A stretch of 64,000 nt of DNA from Pegoplata infirma (lineage: Eukaryota; Arthropoda; Insecta; Diptera; Anthomyiidae), in assembly GCA_963921195.1 (NCBI GenBank), contig OY992540.1, positions 176,423,896-176,487,895 on the forward strand, written 5' to 3'. Numbering within the stretch: position 1 is the first letter of the stretch; each line of letters starts with the position of its first letter. This document shows, piece after piece, positions 20,182 to 30,863 of this stretch. The notes under the pieces were generated by a model. The model worked only from the letters and a program-made list of their open reading frames with translations. It had not been told where the DNA came from and ran no database searches. The translations under genes and the position numbers were made by a program.

Positions 20182-22118
20182 TATGGAGTTCACACTACAG
20201 AATTTGTACTCGTTTAAGCCACTTGTTTAAAAAAGTAAACAAAATCGTTCACACTACATTTTGCTCGTTTAACGCTGAGTGTTTAACGTTTGTAAACAAA
20301 CGCACATAACCTAATTCTGAAAAAAATTGCAAAAATATTTCTAAAATCCTTTTAAACTTTGGCGGAAGACAAGATATTTAATTTTTGGAACAACTCTATT
20401 TGGCTGGCATTGCTCCAAATTTTTTTTTTTTTTTTTTTTAAGTAGCCATTTTTAAGGAGAATCCAACAAAAAAAAAATCAAGGATCGGCGAGAAATATTT
20501 CGCGAGATATATCGCTATAAAGTTAAAAGCGAAATCGCTTATATCTCGGCTTGTAATGGTCCGATCGGAATAAATAGGGTATCGTTGGAAAGGTAATTTT
20601 AATACCCATTAAACTTTCCAAATTTCATTAAAATCGGTTAACCCGTTGCGAGCCAAATCAAGTTTTTCTAAAAAAAAAAAAAAATTTAATTTTAAAATGT
20701 GTTTATCTAAAAACAACGCATATATAGTACCATAGTTTTTTTACATAGTATTAAAGCCAAGGAAATAAACTTTAATTTGAAACCAGTCTCGACCCCGTAG
20801 CTCTTCTAGGAACAAAGTTTTTAAGGTTCAAAGTTAGGAAGATTTTTATTTTTTTTGTCTTAAAAGTTTTTCTGCGTAGCCGGCCTTCGGCCGGGCTTAG
20901 GGATTACAAACTCCATGCATTAAACCCACCCTCTCCGCAAAATAAAGGGATTATGACCGAAATTGTTTTGGACTTAGTCCCCATAATATGAATAGGGGTT
21001 TATGACCGGTTAAAATCAGTGCTAAATTCGCTACTTTATGGGGGGCTCACTCTCTTTGCAAAATGAAGTTTTTTTTTGGTTAATATTATAAAGAATTTAT
21101 TGTATGTATTGCATTTAAATAAAAATAAAATAAATTAACATACATCCGCTTAACTTTGAACCTTAATAACTTCGTTCCTAGAAGAGCTACGGGGTCGAGA
21201 CTGGCTCCAAATGAAAGCTTATTTCCTTGGCTTTATTACTATGTAAAAAAACCATGGTACTATATATGTGTTGTTTTTAGATACATACATTTTAATTTTT
21301 TTAACGTTTTTTTTTTTAGAAAAACTTGATTTGGCTCAGAACGGGTTAACCGATTTTAATGAAATATGGATAGTTCAATAGGTATTAAAATTACCTTTCC
21401 AACGATACCCTATTTATTCCGATCGGACCATTACAAAGGGAGATATAAGCGATTTCGCTTTTGACTTTAAAGCGATATATCTCGCGAAATATTTCTCGCC
21501 GATCCTTGATTTTTTTTTTGTTGGAATCTGCTTGATGAGATCTATCAATGGTATAAGTCTTAAGACGTTTGGAAAAATGCCAGTAAAGTAGAGTATAGCC
21601 TAATTTTTTTATAACATTTACATAACACCACTACACGGAACACCTTTTTATTGACTAATTCCAAGTAAATAGGAAGATTTTTCTGTTTTTTGTTCCGGAC
21701 CTGTCCGAAGCTGTTTGCATATTTATACTTCGATGGAAGGCACAATTCACTATTAGAGCAGCTTTTTCAATATAATTATAAATAAAACACACACATTTTT
21801 CTGATTTTTCAGTAGTTTTTATTACTTTTTTAAATATTTATAATTTCTCAATTTTCCAATGTTTTGCTAAGAAAATGGCAGACAGATACAGAAGCTGGTT
21901 GCTATGAAATATTTTTTTTTGGCATAGAATAAAGAAAAATTAAAAGGAAATATACCGAACCCTGCCTTTGAAATGTTTAGCGAAATGTTCAGCAGGGAAA
22001 CAAGTCGAATTTGATTGTTTAGCTAAACAACCAAATGTATGGGGAAACAAGTCAAATGTTGATTGTTTAGCGCTTAAACACTCATGAGATGTTTAAAGTC
22101 GGTAGTGTGAACTCCGTA
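20182..22118. mobile_element. W3, 1.9-kb W element carrying a foldback
   Basis: Ends TATGGAGTTCACACTAC and GTAGTGTGAACTCCGTA; flanked by TTA (20,179-20,181; 22,119-22,121). Same ends as the 141-bp W copies but a much longer interior, which includes the foldback at 20,463-21,524. No transposase reading frame is visible. Confidence 0.75.
20463..21524. mobile_element. Foldback element with about 370-bp arms
   Basis: Left arm 20,463-20,836 and right arm about 21,150-21,524 are reverse complements with few mismatches (CCAACAAAAAAAAAATC outermost; GTCTCGACCCCGTAGCTC near the inner end). AAT lies on both sides. The roughly 310-bp centre includes CGGCCTTCGGCCG. Inside the right half of W3 beyond it (21,560-21,745) is an unrecognised minus-strand open frame. 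Confidence 0.8.
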
Positions 22119-22322
22119 TTAAGGTACATAAACATGTTTAAGTGCTTAAACATGTTTAAAAAAATGAATGCGAATTTGGTATTAACAAGTTTAAATTTAA
22201 ACATGTTTAAGTGGCTAAACATGTTTAAAAAAATGAATGCAAATTTGGTATAACATGTTTAAGTATTTAAACATGTTTAAAAAAATGAATGCGAATTTGG
22301 TATTAGAAATATTACAATATTA

Positions 22323-23082
22323 CACTCAACCAAAAATCATTGTATTCCCAAAGAAAATCGTAGTAAATTCAACAGAAATCATTGTTGATTTTGACCCTAC
22401 AAATATTTATGTTGATTTCAACATTAATTGTTGTCAGTTTTTGTAAAAGTTGATTAACTCGTATTTTTGTTGGTTTTATTCGTATTTTTGTTAATCATAC
22501 TCGTTTTGTTTTGTATATTCATGCAATTTTATTTATTAAAATGAAATTCTTATTTGTGTTGTAAATGTTATTTTATTTAATTGAATATTTTCACAATATT
22601 TTTTCGTGGTTTTCGTTAACTCATTATTTTCACATAAACATATTTTGTTTTTAAATGATATTTTTTTGTTTCCTTGGACTGTGATGTATTTCGCTGTTGT
22701 TTTGCTGTCGGCAATCATTTTTCGTAATTAGCTTCCGGAGTTTTTAGAAATGTTCCAAATCACAAATTGCTAAAAAAAATAAAAAAATTGCTTTATTAAT
22801 GAATTAAATAACAAATATATTTAATTACTCACCAAATATTTTCTAATAAAAAATATTTTTTTTGAGAAACATCCTTTCTGTACAAGACAACAAAAATTTA
22901 CAAATGGCGATCAGCAAAAACAGTGTTGCACATTTCATGTATTTATATTTTATACAATTTTTTCCATCTATGTATTTTTCAACTATTGAATTTTGTAATA
23001 TCAACATTGATTTTTGTTAAATTCTGTAAAACTTGATCTACAAGGGTTTACTAATTTTTCTACTAAGATATTTCTATGAGTG
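22323..23082 (+). mobile_element. Z4, full-length Z element
   Basis: 760 bp, CACTCAACCAAAAATC to CTATGAGTG, TA on both sides. Very similar to Z1, including the minus-strand frame at 22,536-22,718 (MIADSKTTAKYITVQGNKK). Opposite in orientation to Z3 across the P/W3 nest. Confidence 0.85.
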
Positions 23083-23094
23083 TATGATACCTTA

Positions 23095-24720
23095 CACAGT
23101 AAAAAGTTTTGGGTTAATTTTAATTCCTATCTGGTGTGTATATATAACAACAATGCCAAAAATAATTTAATTTATTCCACAAAAAGTTTACTTTTAAAGA
23201 GATAAAAAGAGAGTGAGAGAATGTATTTTTAATTTATTTTTGGGTGTTATAATAAAACCAAAAAATAGAAATAATTTTACACCTAAACAGGTGTTTATTT
23301 TAACAAGGCAGGACTTGAATTTCTCCAAAAATAAATAAAACAAATGTAAGGTTATGTTTTTTAATATTTTTGTGTATTGAATACAAATACATACCAAATA
23401 CATAAATAAAGTTAAAATCAAGAGGAATGTTGATTTGTCACCCCAACTCAGCACAACTCTGCATAAAATAAACTGCTACTGCTTCTATATTAAGAAATTA
23501 TTCCTGGTGGTAGGCACCGTCGTGATCTAAAAATTCCATCTCTCTGCCTTCTGCTTCAAGATTCAGCTGGCCTAAAAGTAAAGTTAACCAAAAATCAAAG
23601 TCAATACTTACTTGATATTTATATTTCGGTCGGAGTAAAATCTTCACTTTCTGGATTACAAATTTTGATAATCGGGGCTATTCCTGTTGTCATAAACGCG
23701 TTTAAAACGCGACGAAGGTAATTTTTGGTATTCCTAAATACGTTGGAGATGATACCGACGAAAACATATGTTTTTTTCGTTATCGTCGACATTCGACGTA
23801 TTCCTCAATTCGTCTTCGACGGCAGATTCATACAATTTTGTTCGACATCTTTTTTGGCGCGTTTTTATAGAAAATTGTGTTTTTTTAACTAAATCATTAA
23901 AACTCATAGAATTTTCTTTTAAATATCAATTTAGTGTTTTATTTTTGTATAAATTATGTAATAAAAATGCCTCCGGCAGAATAAAAACCATGAAAATGCA
24001 AACTGCATTTGTTCCCGGACTGTGCCACACAAGGACGGATTTTTGTTTATGGCGATTTTTTGTTTAATTTCTGAAGTTTAAAATACTTATTCTTAATTTT
24101 TTAATTATATATATTATAGTAAGATTGAAAATAAATATAAAATATGACCCGCAACATAATTTTAATTAATTTACAATTCATGTTATTTTATATGTTTTGT
24201 TGTTTTTTGTGTTTTGCTAGTGATGACAAAAATTAATCGATATTCCTTCACCGATACCACTGAAGTATTGTAGAATGTGGTGAAACTCGGTCGTCGAAAG
24301 TGAAACTCATTCGACGTCGAAGTGATGCGCGTATTTAGAAATAAGGATGAATATAAATATTTTACTTTTGTGTACATTTCTAACCTCTTTTCTCACTTTC
24401 ATTGAATGAATAAACATTTTTTGTTCACTCAATATGACAGCTGTTTTTAATTCCTTGTTAAGTGTTTATCTTAAACTTGATGAAATACAATTTTTTGATG
24501 ACGTTTGACGTTTATTTTTTATAAATTTTTCAAGAGAGAAATTTAATTATTTTTTGGCATCAAAATAAAACTAAAAAAAATGACATAAATATAATCAAAT
24601 TTTTAATCCCTATGTGGTTTAGCATAAAACCCATTTCGGATTTAACTTTGAGTTTAATTCCAAAGTAGTTTAAAATGTGCTCCGCTAGGTTTTAAATATA
24701 ACCCAAAACTTTTTACTGTG
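23095..24720. mobile_element. L, 1.6-kb TA-flanked element
   Basis: Ends CACAGTAAAAAGTTTTGGGT and its complement (ACCCAAAACTTTTTACTGTG), flanked by TA (23,093-23,094; 24,721-24,722). The interior from about 23,700 to 24,340 is richer in CGA/TCG words (CGACGAAGG, CGTCGACATTCGACG) and may be a second, unresolved insertion. Open frames at 23,194-23,454 (minus) and 23,768-24,067 (plus) have no recognisable domain. Probably Tc1/mariner-type, non-autonomous. Confidence 0.75.
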
Positions 24721-24769
24721 TAATTTTTTTTTTAAAAAACTGGAATTGTCTCAAAAATAAACTGTGCAA

Positions 24770-25135
24770 AATTTCAGAGCTCTACAATGACTCCTTGTAT
24801 TTAATGCCGGCGTTGTCTCACTGTGCGTCACTTCCCACACATCGCATCAATCAATGGATTTTTTGAGAGAACACTTCGGTGAGCACATAATTTCACGTTT
24901 TGGGCCTGTCGATTGGCCACCAAGATCGTGTGATATCACACCGTTAGACTTTTTCCTGTGGTGATATGTAAAGTCTAAAGTCCGGATCGATTCAGGTCTT
25001 GGAGGAAAACATCACACGTGTCATTCGCCAGTTACCAGTCGAAATGCTCGATCGAGTCATCGAAAATTGGACTCAAAGGATAGACCATCTACGACGTAGC
25101 AACGGCCAACACTTGATAGACATAATTACTTTTCT
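24770..25135 (+). pseudogene. Mariner/Tc1-type transposase C-terminal remnant
   Basis: One frame reads FLREHFGEHIISRFG, then WPPRSCDITPLDFFLW, then a stop where glycine is usual, then YVKSKV; after a frame change it continues LEENITRVIRQLPVEMLDRV and IENW. The PxxxDxTPLDFFLWGYVKSKV block is characteristic of DDE (IS630/Tc1/mariner) transposases from insects and holds the last catalytic aspartate. At least one stop and one frameshift make it inactive. The N-terminal and first catalytic parts are missing; the rest of the unit may be the remnants at 18,083-19,215 and 26,640-26,740. Confidence 0.7.
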
Positions 25136-25263
25136 TTACTTTATTTCTTTACTTTTCTTTATGTTAAATAGCCCGTATTCACCATCATTCGTGTTGTATT
25201 CATTTGGCAGAAACTTAATCAATCTCAACTTTTAACAACAAAGTTGTATTTTTCTCATTGTTA

Positions 25264-25415
25264 AGGTACATACAGACGACGCAATATTATGTACAATATT
25301 CAATTATATTGATGGTGTGTGGGTAAGATTGACCATTGTACAATCGTCAATATTACCCACACACCTTCAATATAATTGAATATTGTACATAATATTGCGT
25401 CGTCTGTATGTACCT
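25264..25415. mobile_element. H1, 152-bp hairpin MITE
   Basis: Near-perfect palindrome, ends AGGTACATACAGACGACG and its complement, centre about 25,340. TTA on both sides. Same length as H2 and H3. PIF/Harbinger-like by its TWA duplication. Confidence 0.9.
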
Positions 25416-25544
25416 TTAGTACGACTTTTCAAGTGTTGAAAACGTCCGTTAAGTTTGAATTTTTGTTTCATATTTCTAATTCTTAGAAAAATTACTAAAT
25501 TGCAATGTACCTTATGAGTTGTGTAGTAATTGTGTTTATACATA

Positions 25545-26630
25545 TCGCTCCTTTACTTGTATAGTGTCATAACTCAAAATATTCGATTTTGCAGAAAACA
25601 CGTTTAAAGTTTACTATTGAAATTGGTTTTTAATTGAAAAAGGCCGGTACATACACTCAACCAAAAATCATTGTATTCCCAAAGAAAATCATTGTAAATT
25701 CAACAGAAATCATTGTTGATTTTGACCCTACAAATATTTATGTTGATTTCAATAAAAATTGTTGTCAGTTTTTGTAAAAGTTGATCAACTCGTTTTTTTG
25801 TAAATCAACTCGTATTTTTTGTAAACTCAACTCATATTTTTGTTGATATAAGAAATATTATTAATAAAAAAAAGCTTGTTGTTATTTGTTAATATTCTTT
25901 TATTAAGTAAAAATCACAATATTTTTTAGAATTATCACCGGCTTTTTAAGCTGCAATATTTCAACACAAGATTTTCACACACTTCTTTTATTTATGTTTT
26001 GCACTCGTAAGCCATTCTCCAGTTTTCTAATAACACCAAATCAAAAGCCTTAAAAAAACAAACAAAAATATAATATAGTATGAATACATAAAGTAACCAA
26101 TGTATTTTATTACTTACCAAATATTTACAGATAAGAATCTGATCATCAGATCCTATTTTAATTTATTTTTATAATATTAAATATTTTTATAAGAAACAAA
26201 CACATAAAATAATTTTATAAGAGACAAACAAACTTCACATTGCAATGCATTGCTACCAACTTGATAATACAAAACTGAACGAACAGGGTTGTTTTTTCTT
26301 TTTTGGTTTTATCTATTGAATTCTGTATAAGCGATGTAAAGAGTTGATTCAACTTTACTGATTATTCAACGATATCAACATTAATTTTTGTTGAATACGG
26401 CAATATTCTGTAAAACTTGATCTACAATGGGTTTACTAATTTTTCTACTAAGATATTTCTATGAGTGTAGAAATTGTAATAATTGCGTGTACTCTTCTCA
26501 AACGGTGAGTTTAAAAGATATTAATACGAGTTTTTGACACAATATAAAGCATGATATAACGAATAATTCTGCATCATTAACTAAAAAAACGCATTTTTTG
26601 AGTTATGACACTATACAAGTAAAGGAGCGA
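25545..26630. mobile_element. TA-flanked MITE hosting Z5
   Basis: Inverted ends TCGCTCCTTTACTTGTATAG, continuing GTGTCATAACTCAAAA, and complement at 26,595-26,630. TA flanks. Z5 is inserted at a TA in its middle (GTACATA/TAGAAATTG). About 270 bp without Z5. Confidence 0.8.
25654..26467 (+). mobile_element. Z5, Z element
   Basis: CACTCAACCAAAAATCATTG to TTTCTATGAGTG, TA on both sides, 814 bp. Interior of the Z3/Z7/Z8 type. Confidence 0.85.
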
Positions 26631-26632
26631 TA

Positions 26633-26935
26633 TATTGTTGGACTGTATATTTTATAACTGAGTTTTTATTTAGTTCGGTTTGAGTCCATATTTTTATTTC
26701 TGAGAAATAATTGCTGTACAATGAGAAAATCTGAAAAAAAAAAATAAAGTGACAACACAGGCTAAGTGGAGATGTCGACAGCTTTCTGAAGATGCCACCC
26801 TTTCAACATCAGCACTCCTTCGATTGTCACACACTTCAAATGTGTCAGATTAAAATTAGCCATTTAAATGAAACTTTTTGAAAAAATGGCATAATTTTTG
26901 GATAAAGATATGCTATTTTAAACGTTAACTCCCTT
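26633..26935. other. Remnant element sequence
   Basis: 26,660-26,735 matches 18,083-18,160 (GTTTTTATTTAGTT...GAGAAAATCTGAAAA). Beyond it, GTCGACAGCTTTCTG and neighbouring sequence is unrecognised. No intact gene. Confidence 0.45.
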
Positions 26936-26938
26936 TTA

Positions 26939-27090
26939 AGGTACATACAGACGACGCAATATTATGTACAATATTCAATAATATTGATGGTGTGTGGGTA
27001 AGATTGACCATTGTACAATCGTCAATATTACCCACACACCTTCAATATAATTGAATATTGTACATAATATTGCGTTGTCTGTAGGTACCT
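26939..27090. mobile_element. H2, 152-bp hairpin MITE
   Basis: Same family and length as H1; TTA at 26,936-26,938 and 27,091-27,093. The right TTA is also the left flank of J. Confidence 0.9.
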
Positions 27091-27093
27091 TTA

Positions 27094-27234
27094 TACCCTA
27101 TTCACACGTACAATTTTAAATCGTTTTTAGCAGCAATATTTTTAGCACTTTCTTTATTCTATTACAGTATATTGACAGAAAATGCTAAAAATAATTGCTA
27201 AAAACGGTTTAAAACTGTAAGTGTGAATAGGGTA
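27094..27234. mobile_element. J, 141-bp TTA-flanked MITE
   Basis: Ends TACCCTATTCACAC and GTGTGAATAGGGTA, with an extended inverted zone (ATCGTTTTTAGCA and complement). TTA at 27,091-27,093 and 27,235-27,237. The ends resemble W in the TTCACAC core. Confidence 0.85.
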
Positions 27235-27407
27235 TTAGGCATCAAAATGCAATTTTAACCCCTTTCGGAAATTCAGGGAATACCCCCGATATCCAAAATG
27301 CGAGGTGAATTTCCGAAATTATAGAAAACTCAAGTCCGGATAAAGTGTCATTATATACGGGTAAAGATGCTTTAAAATACTACACCCAAAAAAATTCCCA
27401 GTTACTG

Positions 27408-28111
27408 CACTTAACCAAAAATCATTGTATTCCCAAAAAAAAATCGTTGTAAATTCTAGAGATGGGCGCGTGAGTGATTTTTGACTCACACTCACTGACA
27501 CTCACGACAGGAATTTTTGAATCACGCACACTCACTCACGAGCATATTTTTTCTACTCACACTCACAATCACGTGAGTAAATTTAATTCAACTCACAATC
27601 ACGTGCACTCACGCAAGCTTCACTCACACTCACGTGCACTCACGCAAGCTTCACTCACACTCACGTTGACTCACACTCACGAAACTCTTATTTATACAAA
27701 AAAAAATTTCAAAAACTAAAATTTCAAAAATCTTTCAAAATTTTCAGCAAAATGTAAAGTTCAGCATAATTTTACACTTTTCTTTGCTTTTTCGGAACGA
27801 AATCTTAAGTTAAGCCAAATTTTAAATTTTTTTGATGCTTTTTTTGGTACGAAAGGAAATATGAAGAGTAAATAAATAACGCAAACTCACGCAAAAAAAT
27901 CGACTCACGCACACTCATTCACCCAAAAATCTTACTCACGCACACTCACTTACGTAATTTTTTTTCTCCACTCACAATCACTCACAATCACGTGAGTAAA
28001 ATTGAATTCGGTCACACTCACGCGTGAATCACGTGAACCACGCTCTAATCTGCTCATGTGCCCATCTCTAGTAAATTCAACAGAAATCATGGTTGATTTT
28101 GACCCTACAAA
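27408..28111 (+). mobile_element. Z9, truncated Z element split by a hAT
   Basis: CACTTAACCAAAAATCATTG to GACCCTACAAATA, the first 100 bases of Z, interrupted by the hAT at 27,457-28,070 and cut off at 28,111 by the next TA-flanked element. A CACCCAAAAAAATTCC element-like end lies just upstream (27,383). Confidence 0.7.
27457..28070. mobile_element. hAT element with CTCACG-rich interior
   Basis: Ends TAGAGATGGGCGCG and GTGCCCATCTCTA, flanked by the 8-bp duplication GTAAATTC (27,449-27,456; 28,071-28,078), which splits the Z word CGTTGTAAATTCAACAG. Both subterminal zones (27,470-27,690; 27,890-28,040) are dense in CACTCACG/CACACTCAC motifs. 614 bp, no transposase. Fragments of the same family lie at 10,494 and about 46,860-46,960. 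Confidence 0.85.
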
Positions 28112-28113
28112 TA

Positions 28114-28277
28114 CACTCGGCAGCAAAAGTGTGCAATTACAATTCTGGCGTTGGCCTTGAATTTTGCTTGTTCCCATACATTTTGTATGTAGAACAAAAT
28201 TCAAAGCCAACGCTAGCGTTTCAAAGCCAGAATAGAATCAATTCTATTTTCTTGGCTTTGCTCTCTCGTCACGAGTG
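28114..28277. mobile_element. 164-bp TA-flanked unit containing the left part of X
   Basis: CACTCGGCAGCAAAA then GTGTGCAATTACAATTC (X terminus) through GGCTTTGCTCTCTCG to TCACGAGTG, with TA on each side. Internal near-palindrome around 28,190 (ACATTTTGTATGTAG). It looks like an X end captured between CACTCG/CGAGTG termini. Confidence 0.55.
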
Positions 28278-28286
28278 TAGAAGGTA

Positions 28287-30861
28287 CACGCAAAAAAAAA
28301 TCTGTGTAAGATTGAGCAATCCTACTTGGTAAAACTTTTTTCATACACGCAAAAAAAAAATCTGTGTAAGATTGAGCAATCCTACTTGGTAAAACTTTTT
28401 TCATACCAAAAAAAAATGTTTACCAAATTTTTGCTAATATTATGCTTGTCGATGTTAAAGTAACATAATTCATTTTTTATGTAAAATAACCAAGTAGCTT
28501 GCACAATAACGCAAATTACCTGCACAAAAATTTATCGAAAGAAAACAACAAAAAACAAATACAGACCGCCATTTTCATTTTTTTTGTGTGCGTTGTTTGT
28601 TTATTTTTTGTGTTATAAAAACGTAAAAAGGAAATTGATAAATAAAATAAAAATAAATTACTAAATAATAATAAATAATTAGTTTTCTAAAAGATAAATA
28701 AATGTAAGATAAAAGAACGTTAAAGTTAATTTTGCTTTCATCACTTAAAACACCATTCATTAAGAAAAACCAATGGAGTCCCGGACGTATGTTTCGATGA
28801 ATAACAAATGGAATGATAAAGTGAGTATACCCGCATTCCGAAGACACCAATAAGGTTTAATAGATTTTTAGTTAAAAATTAGTGTTTGGTAATAATTTTC
28901 TATTTTTACAGGGTACTGCTTAATAAATTTTTGAATCCTTCACTACAATAAAGAGCGTGGACACCAATCCTGCCTTTAGGTATAAAATTAAAACCTAAAA
29001 ACCCAAAGCCAAGGGAGTCCATACCTGTTTTGAGTTACAAATGGAATGACAAAGTAAGTGTTCCTCCTTACCAAGAGACCAATGGGGTTTACCAATTTTT
29101 TAAATTAAAAATTTATGTTTTGTAATAATTTTCTATTTTTACAGGATGCTTTTAAATAAATTCGTGAAGATGTAGCGGATCCTTTACTTCAAGAAGAAGC
29201 GTATTCAGCAGTCACTCGAGAAAATTGTACAAAAAGGGTCAGTTGGTCGGTGGTAAATTAAATCCTACACAACATTTATTACATTAATATGGATTTATTC
29301 TGTGAAAATTTTAAATTCAACAAATATAAAAATTTTTACAAAAATTTATTGAAAATTTATTTTAGCATAAATGTGGTAATTTTTAGCATTATTTTTAGTC
29401 ATCTTTTCTAATAATTTTGGAATATTTCACCATATCTCTTTTTGTATATTTTACCAAGTTTTTACTTAAATAGCATTAGCATTTTCTTCAAAATTTTTTA
29501 CATAAGTGTTTTGGCTAAATTACGAAAACTACTTCGTCGGTTGTAGTTTTAGCATATTTTTGGTAAAATTATGCCAGATTTTTGCTCACTCCGACACAAG
29601 TTTTTTTTTGCGTGTACCAAAACAAATTTTTTACCAAACTTTTGCTAATATTATGCTTGTCGATGTTAAAGTAACATAATTCATTTTTTATGTAAAATAA
29701 CCAAGTAGCTTGCTCAATAACGCAAATTACCTGCACAAAAATTTATCGAAAGAAAACAACAAAAAAACAAAACAAATACAGACCGCCATTTTCATTTTGT
29801 ATTTTTGTGTGCGTGCGTTGTTCGTTTATTTTTTGTGTTATAAAAACGTAAAAAGGAAATTGATATATAAAATAAAAATAAATTAATACATAAATAAAAA
29901 TAAATAATTAGTTTTCTAAAAGATAAATAAATGTAAGATAAAATAATGTTAAAGTTAATTTTGCTTTCATCACTTAAAACACCATTCAATAAGAAAAACC
30001 AATGGAGTCCCAGACGTATGTTTCGATGAATAACAAATGGAATGATAAAGTGAGTATACCCGCATTCCGAAGACACCAATAAGGTTTAATAGATTTTTAG
30101 TTAAAAATTAGTGTTTTTTAATAATTTTATATTTTTACAGGGTACTGCTAAATAAATTTTTGAAGCTATGGAGAATCCTTCACTACAATAAAGAGCGTGG
30201 ACACCAATCCTGCCTTTAGTTTTAAAATTAAAACCTAAAAACCCAAAGCCAAGGGAGTCCATACCTGTTTTGTTGAGTTACAAATGGAATGACAAAGTAA
30301 GTGTTCCTCCTTACCAAGAGACCAATGGGGTTAACCAATTTTTTAAATTAAAAATTTATGTTTTGTAATAATTTTCTATTTTTACAGGATGCTTTTAAAT
30401 AAATTCGTGAAGCTATAGCGGATCCTTTACTTCAAGAAGAAGCGTAGGCAGGAGTCACTCGAGAAAATTGTACAAAAAGGGTCAGTTGGTCGGTGGTAAA
30501 TTAAATCCTACACAACATTTATTATATTAATATGGATTTATTCTGTGAAAATTTTAAATTCAACAAATATACAAATTTTTACAAAAATTTATGGAAAATT
30601 TATTTTAGCATAAATGTGGTAATTTTTAGCATTATTTTTAGTCAGCTTTTCAAATAATTTTGGTATATTTCACCATATTTCTTTTGGTATATTTTACCAA
30701 GTTTTTGCTTAAATAGCATTAGCATTTTCTTCAAAATTTTTTACATAAGTGTTTTGGCTAAATTACGAAAACTACTTCGTCGGTTGTAGTTTTACTTAGC
30801 ATATTTTTGGTAAAATTATGCCAGATTTTTGCTCACTCCGACACAAGTTTTTTTTTGCGTG
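28287..30861. mobile_element. R, composite TA-flanked element with duplicated body
   Basis: Ends CACGCAAAAAAAAATCTGTG and (right) CAAGTTTTTTTTTGCGTG, flanked by TA. The empty site GAAGGTAGTATG is preserved in the second 557-bp unit at 31,415. Composition: a 59-bp terminal segment twice (28,287 and 28,346), a body to 29,614, then the body again from 29,617 to 30,861. Each body contains two homologous exon/intron-like modules with GTGAGT or GTAAGT donors and TATTTTTACAG acceptors (28,773-28,940 and 29,000-29,180; repeated at 30,003-30,170 and 30,260-30,440). Conceptual reading gives YKWNDK or NKWNDK before each intron and, after it, GTAK or DAFK, a stop, then an IREAIADPLLQ-like segment. I do not recognise the gene; a captured, decayed host exon pair is the simplest reading. 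Confidence 0.65.
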
Positions 30862-30863
30862 TA

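Larger units (their letters stand above)
19973..22320. repeat. P-repeat nest around W3
   Basis: Both flanks of W3 are built from TACCAAATTCGCATTCA, T-run, AAACATGTTTAA blocks: three on the left (19,973-20,178) and three inverted on the right (22,122-22,305). GGTACAT/ATGTACC words separate them. Each pair of blocks looks like the two ends of a short palindromic MITE, so this is probably two or three P copies inserted in one another with W3 in the middle. Confidence 0.65.

Noticed and set aside
27091..27240. Possible tRNA or structured RNA at the J palindrome
   Set aside because: It lacks tRNA box A/B motifs and the structure is explained by a TTA-flanked MITE.
27474..27719. 81-codon frame rich in SLTLT/THTH
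   Set aside because: Translation of the CACTCACG-rich edge of a hAT element, not a gene.
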